Shown here one piece after another: positions 61,401 through 64,000 of a stretch of 64,000 bases of DNA (within the stretch, counting starts at the first letter, position 1; every line of letters begins with the position of its first letter). The DNA comes from Acanthopleura granulata. Lineage: Eukaryota > Mollusca > Polyplacophora > Chitonida > Chitonidae. The stretch lies in NCBI GenBank assembly GCA_016165875.1, contig JABBOT010000004.1, forward strand, positions 18,353,672 to 18,417,671, given 5' to 3'. A program made the translations under genes and the position numbers. The notes beneath the pieces were generated by a model. The model saw only the letters and a list, made by a program, of their open reading frames with translations, ran no database searches and was not told the origin of the DNA.

Positions 61401-63633
61401 AGCTGTGTCAATGCCTAGTGCATTTAGAATTTCACAAACATATTCTTAAATATATCACTATTCACATAACATGTAAGTGAAGAGTAAGTATTCTTTTATG
61501 AATTGTAAATTGATCTTTAAATTAAAGATTATTTCAATTCTATGAAACCTATCATCTCACCTTTGATTTTGTATCAGAACCAGAGTCTCCGATGAGACAG
61601 TAGCTCTACTGGTTGGCACGAAATTATCACGGAGTCAGTTACAAAATTAAAGCTGCTGGGGTCCAAGCTATTACCGACTTACCATATCTGGTAGTCCCAT
61701 GAGAACTTCATTGTAATCAAACAGAGAAAAATACCATGCCATGTACTTAAAACCCCTCGGCTTTAAGCACATGTACAAGGTAACCAATAGATCCAAATTT
61801 CAGGAGATATTATTTATAATACCTGCCATTCCTAAAATTGCGTATATGTTGGACCTGTTCTAGAGATATAATGTTTACAAGCCTTTTATAAAATTAACAT
61901 TAAATGACCCATTTCATCAAGGTCACTGAAAGTCAATAGGGTTCTTCCTCATGCCAAAGTGCAAGTATTGTATAACTATGGTGATGTTGTGCCAAACTGT
62001 TTTAGTAATATCAAGTTTACAACAATTTTATAAAAATTAACTTGAATGACCTTAGTGGTCATGAACAAAAAGGTCAAGGTCGCTGAAAATCAATATCCTT
62101 TTGCCTCATGCCAAAGTGTATGGTGTATGTTTGGTGGGCTTATATAAAAAATATGGATCTTCCTTACGCCAAAGTGTAAGTAAGGTCTAAGTTTGGTGAA
62201 CTTGGGCTAAACCATTCAAGGGATAGAGCATTTATAACAATTTAACTTAAATGATCCTAATTTATCTTAAAGAAAAAGGTGAAAGTCGCTGAAAATCAAT
62301 AGGGTTCTTCCTCGTGTCAATGTGTAAGTGTGGAGAATGTGCTAAACTGTTCTAGAGACAAAGCGTTTACAAGCCTAGTATAAAATTGACCTTAAAAGAC
62401 CCCAATGACCTTGAAGAAAAAGGTCAAGGTCGCTAAAAATCAATAAGGTTCTTCCTCATGCCAGTGTGTAAGTTTGGTCAACATCCGATAGACCTTTCTA
62501 GAGATAGTGAGTTTACAAGGATATGGAAAGACAGATGGACAGACGGACGAATTCTGCCCGCTATGACAATATGGTTTTTATACCCCTTGACCAAAATTAG
62601 CCCCAAGGGTTAAAAACAAAAAACAAACAAACCTGATTTCAAACTGCTGTTCCCACACAGACTTCAGGGCTTTGTGTGTGCCTTTTGCTGCATCTCTAAT
62701 CAACAAATCAAGTTGCTTGCACTTTTCCTAAAGAAAGAAAAATACTTTTCTATAGTTTAAACAAAGAAATAAATGCCAAAACTCTGCATACATGTACCTT
62801 GGTGTATAAACCAAAGTCAACAAAATATTGGTGGGATAGCTAGATTTGGTGAGGGCTAGTAACCTCTGGACACCACTAGCCCTGCCTGGCTAGTAAGTGG
62901 AATAGGCTACCTGGTATCTGGTATCCAGCAGCTTGGTCTCCAAACTGATCCTGAACTTCAAGTTTGTCAGAAGAATCAGCATAATTCTACTCTTCCTCAA
63001 CACCTAGTTGATGATGTATGGATTGAAATGAGTGAAGCAGCCAATTTATCTTCCGAATTGTAAGATTACATAGTCCAGATTTGGATGGAGGGACACTTTC
63101 AAAGAAAGTTTGGAATGGTCATGACGACAACTTGTAGTGATGGCAAAGAGACTGTCACAAAGGCTCAACCAAACATCTTTAAACTCATGAATAACTCATA
63201 AAGAAAGAACAAACAGACAATAAAATAAAGATGGTACAGTTCAAAGGAGAGACCCCACCACCAAGCAAGAAATGAAAATAAAGACATATTGATGACGCAC
63301 TGTAGGGACTGGGATAATGGATTGACAACAATAATGGATTACCAGTTTCATAAAAATGCCCCTACTGGTTTGAGCGAGGAGGATTAAATCAATCTATCAC
63401 CCTTCCCTTCTTACTGATATAAATTGTTTGGTTTTGCTACAATTCTATTCACAAAATGATGGAAACCCATGCAATTCACATTCAAAATCAATCAATCAAA
63501 TATCTCTATATATATATATATCTCTATCTATCTATCTATCTATCTATATATATCACCTTCATCTGTTTTTCCATCTCAATGCCAAATCCCTGAATGACAG
63601 ACCTGATCTGTGATGACTGGTCAGTTGGTTCTT
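55654..63633 (-). CDS. SYCP3: Synaptonemal complex protein 3 homologue, C-terminal seven coding exons (5' part outside window)
   Basis: Component of the lateral element of the synaptonemal complex and meiotic chromosome axis; family Cor1/Xlr/Xmr. Exons 63633-63557, 62727-62633, 61324-61225, 60478-60420, 57873-57795, 56389-56324 and 55704-55654 join in one frame, all GT..AG, giving 174 residues and a TAA stop. The N-terminal part in the window has IRSVIQGFGIEMEK, equivalent to the conserved GFG region of vertebrate SYCP3. A long charged helix follows, and the end (LHKAILQIFQQQEMGRLRHS, then LKNIF) matches the conserved QQQE..x.R.SL..(I/L)F terminus. The N-terminal 60 or so residues, usually basic and poorly conserved, should lie beyond the right edge. 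Assignment rests on recalled family motifs, not on a search. Confidence 0.85.
56324..56389 (-). CDS. SYCP3: SYCP3 exon near the C-terminus
   Basis: TSTRKTLERELATLHKAILQ, then IF. Phase 0 both sides. Equivalent to the F..EM..LQKKI segment. Confidence 0.87.
56727..56872 (-). mobile_element. SINE copy, 5' truncated, minus strand
   Basis: Plus-strand reading is TTTATTTGATTGGTGTTTTA, then ATTTCACTTATACGACG and GGTGGGAGGAAACC, the reverse of the tail and body seen at 59215-59480. Confidence 0.85.
57505..57532. repeat. Perfect 28-bp palindrome without spacer
   Basis: AGTGACATAAATTA is followed directly by its reverse complement. AT-rich centre; could extrude as a cruciform. Confidence 0.97.
57795..57873 (-). 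CDS. SYCP3: SYCP3 exon, helical core
   Basis: RVRNLKRLHLSYEQGIDETD, then FKEKHQQ. Aligns with the R.KTIK.LYEQF..S region of vertebrate SYCP3. Phase 2 in, phase 0 out at GTATGT. Confidence 0.86.
58453..58486. repeat. (TA)n microsatellite
   Basis: Uninterrupted TA alternation of about 34 bp. Confidence 0.93.
59215..59480 (+). mobile_element. Full-length tRNA-derived SINE
   Basis: Head GGGGCTTCTGTGGCTCAGTC with A box TGGCTCAGTCGG at 59226-59237 (exact fit to TRGCNNAGYNGG) and B-box-like AGTTCAAGTCC at 59295-59305 (9 of 11). The body follows with TGCTGGCTTCCTCTC and the tail with GTATAAGTGAAATATTCTTG, ending in (AAAT)n. About 265 bp. It is the reference copy for the other fragments in the window. 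The head resembles known molluscan tRNA SINEs; the family name was not determined. Confidence 0.92.
60420..60478 (-). CDS. SYCP3: SYCP3 exon, helical core
   Basis: NLYKRQMEELKKIRESQAL. Phase 0 in, phase 2 out at GTGAGC. Confidence 0.85.
60840..60889 (+). repeat. Exact 25-bp tandem duplication
   Basis: GGATCTTGGTTAATACTGAT plus CAAAA occurs twice in a row (60840-60864, 60865-60889), followed by a partial third copy. It lies in an otherwise plain SYCP3 intron (60479-61224). Confidence 0.97.
61225..61324 (-). CDS. SYCP3: SYCP3 exon, helical core
   Basis: SQLRNNLREDLLNEVHGLQK, then DIDRLQEEETATA. Phase 2 in, phase 0 out at GTAAGT. Confidence 0.87.
61905..62640 (+). repeat. Complex tandem repeat with GGTCAAGGTCGCTGAAAATC units in SYCP3 intron
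   Basis: Four diverged units of about 140-210 bp start at a word like AAGGTCAAGGTCGCTGAAAA, continue with CAATAGGGTTCTTCCTCATG, CCAAAGTGTAAGT and GTTTACAAG, and end near GACCTTGAAGAAAAAGGTC. The last unit runs into AAGACAGATGGACAGACGGA. This reads like the end of a widespread invertebrate repeat with internal units. Confidence 0.8.
62633..62727 (-). CDS. SYCP3: SYCP3 exon, helical core
   Basis: EKCKQLDLLIRDAAKGTHKA, then LKSVWEQQFEI. Phase 0 in, phase 2 out at GTTTGT. The VW.QQ..R pattern is like the vertebrate core helix. Confidence 0.87.
63510..63553. repeat. (TA)n and (ATCT)n microsatellites
   Basis: A TA run, then ATCT units, then a TA run, directly next to the donor of the SYCP3 exon at 63557. 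Length change here could affect splicing only if it reached the donor. Confidence 0.93.
63557..63633 (-). CDS. SYCP3: SYCP3 exon with the GFG region (first in window)
   Basis: Enters with two bases of a split codon and encodes EPTDQSSQIRSVIQGFG, then IEMEKQMK. Phase 0 out at GTGATA. An upstream exon ending after one base is expected beyond 64000. Confidence 0.85.
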
Positions 63634-64000
63634 CTGAAAATAGAACTTATTTCTTCAGTGTTAACCTCTTCTGGGAAAAGTAGTACAGAAGGTCATGTAT
63701 GTACTTCTGCGCTTATTTCTGCAATCTTGTGATTATCATTATAATGTCATCCCTTACTCTAATGAGGTGTGCTTGAGGTAGTGGAGAGTGTAATCTACAC
63801 TCTGATATATACACACCTTGTCTGTAAGTACACCTCAACTATAATAATCTCAGCCACATTTTAGTTTTATCTGAGGTGTACTTGATGTGTTATAGAAGTG
63901 CTAATATGTACCTCAAATACACCTTGAGTACACCTTTTGATACATTTCAAAACCAGATATGCACATACATCTCAGGTACAAGACAAGTATACCTGAAGTA
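63634..64000. other. SYCP3 intron at the right edge, rich in inverted short words
   Basis: No exon found. Words like GAGGTGTGCTTGAGGTA (63764-63780) and GAGGTGTACTTGATGTG (63873-63889) recur in inverse form (ACCTCAAATACACCTTGAGT, from 63910; TACACCTCAA). Probably a decayed inverted-repeat element continuing past the edge. Confidence 0.5.

Overview
The window is eukaryotic nuclear DNA. It is AT-rich, its genes are split into short exons with GT/AG introns, and it is full of dispersed repeats. A tRNA-derived SINE (head with an A box, tail with a (AATA)n run) and many small inverted-repeat elements suggest a marine invertebrate, most likely a mollusc or another lophotrochozoan. The species assignment is inference. 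No CRISPR array, rRNA or intact tRNA gene was seen.

Three protein genes can be rebuilt, all on the minus strand and head to tail. (1) 4846 to 1111 and onward past the left edge: the 5' part (7 coding exons, 260 codons) of an unrecognised, highly charged, helical protein. (2) 47342 to 13184: a complete receptor guanylate cyclase of 20 coding exons. Exon phases agree at all 19 junctions and the lengths sum to 2520 nt, or 839 aa plus stop. It has a signal peptide, an unusually short Cys-rich ectodomain of about 230 aa, one membrane segment, a kinase-homology domain, a signalling helix and a cyclase domain with all expected catalytic residues. (3) Past the right edge to 55654: the last 7 coding exons of a synaptonemal complex protein 3 (SYCP3, Cor1/Xlr/Xmr) homologue, including the conserved C-terminus.

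Between and inside the genes lie: five or more copies or fragments of one SINE; a two-copy, about 230-bp element with 20-bp terminal inverted repeats (13308-13539 and 52160-52388); an inverted pair of a repeat carrying a Cys-rich, possibly piggyBac-like, coding remnant (about 11150-11555 and 21405-21800); a non-LTR retrotransposon 3' remnant with RNase H and Cys motifs (about 26100-26700); a large nested fold-back (40612-41084); minisatellites, the largest about 830 bp inside the intron that splits the cyclase catalytic core (18583-19415); and several perfect palindromes.

The cyclase would make cGMP at the membrane in response to an unknown extracellular ligand. SYCP3 forms the meiotic chromosome axis. 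Nothing in the sequence links the three genes functionally; they appear to be ordinary neighbours. The most unusual element is the cyclase ectodomain, which does not look like the usual ANF-receptor ligand-binding domain.
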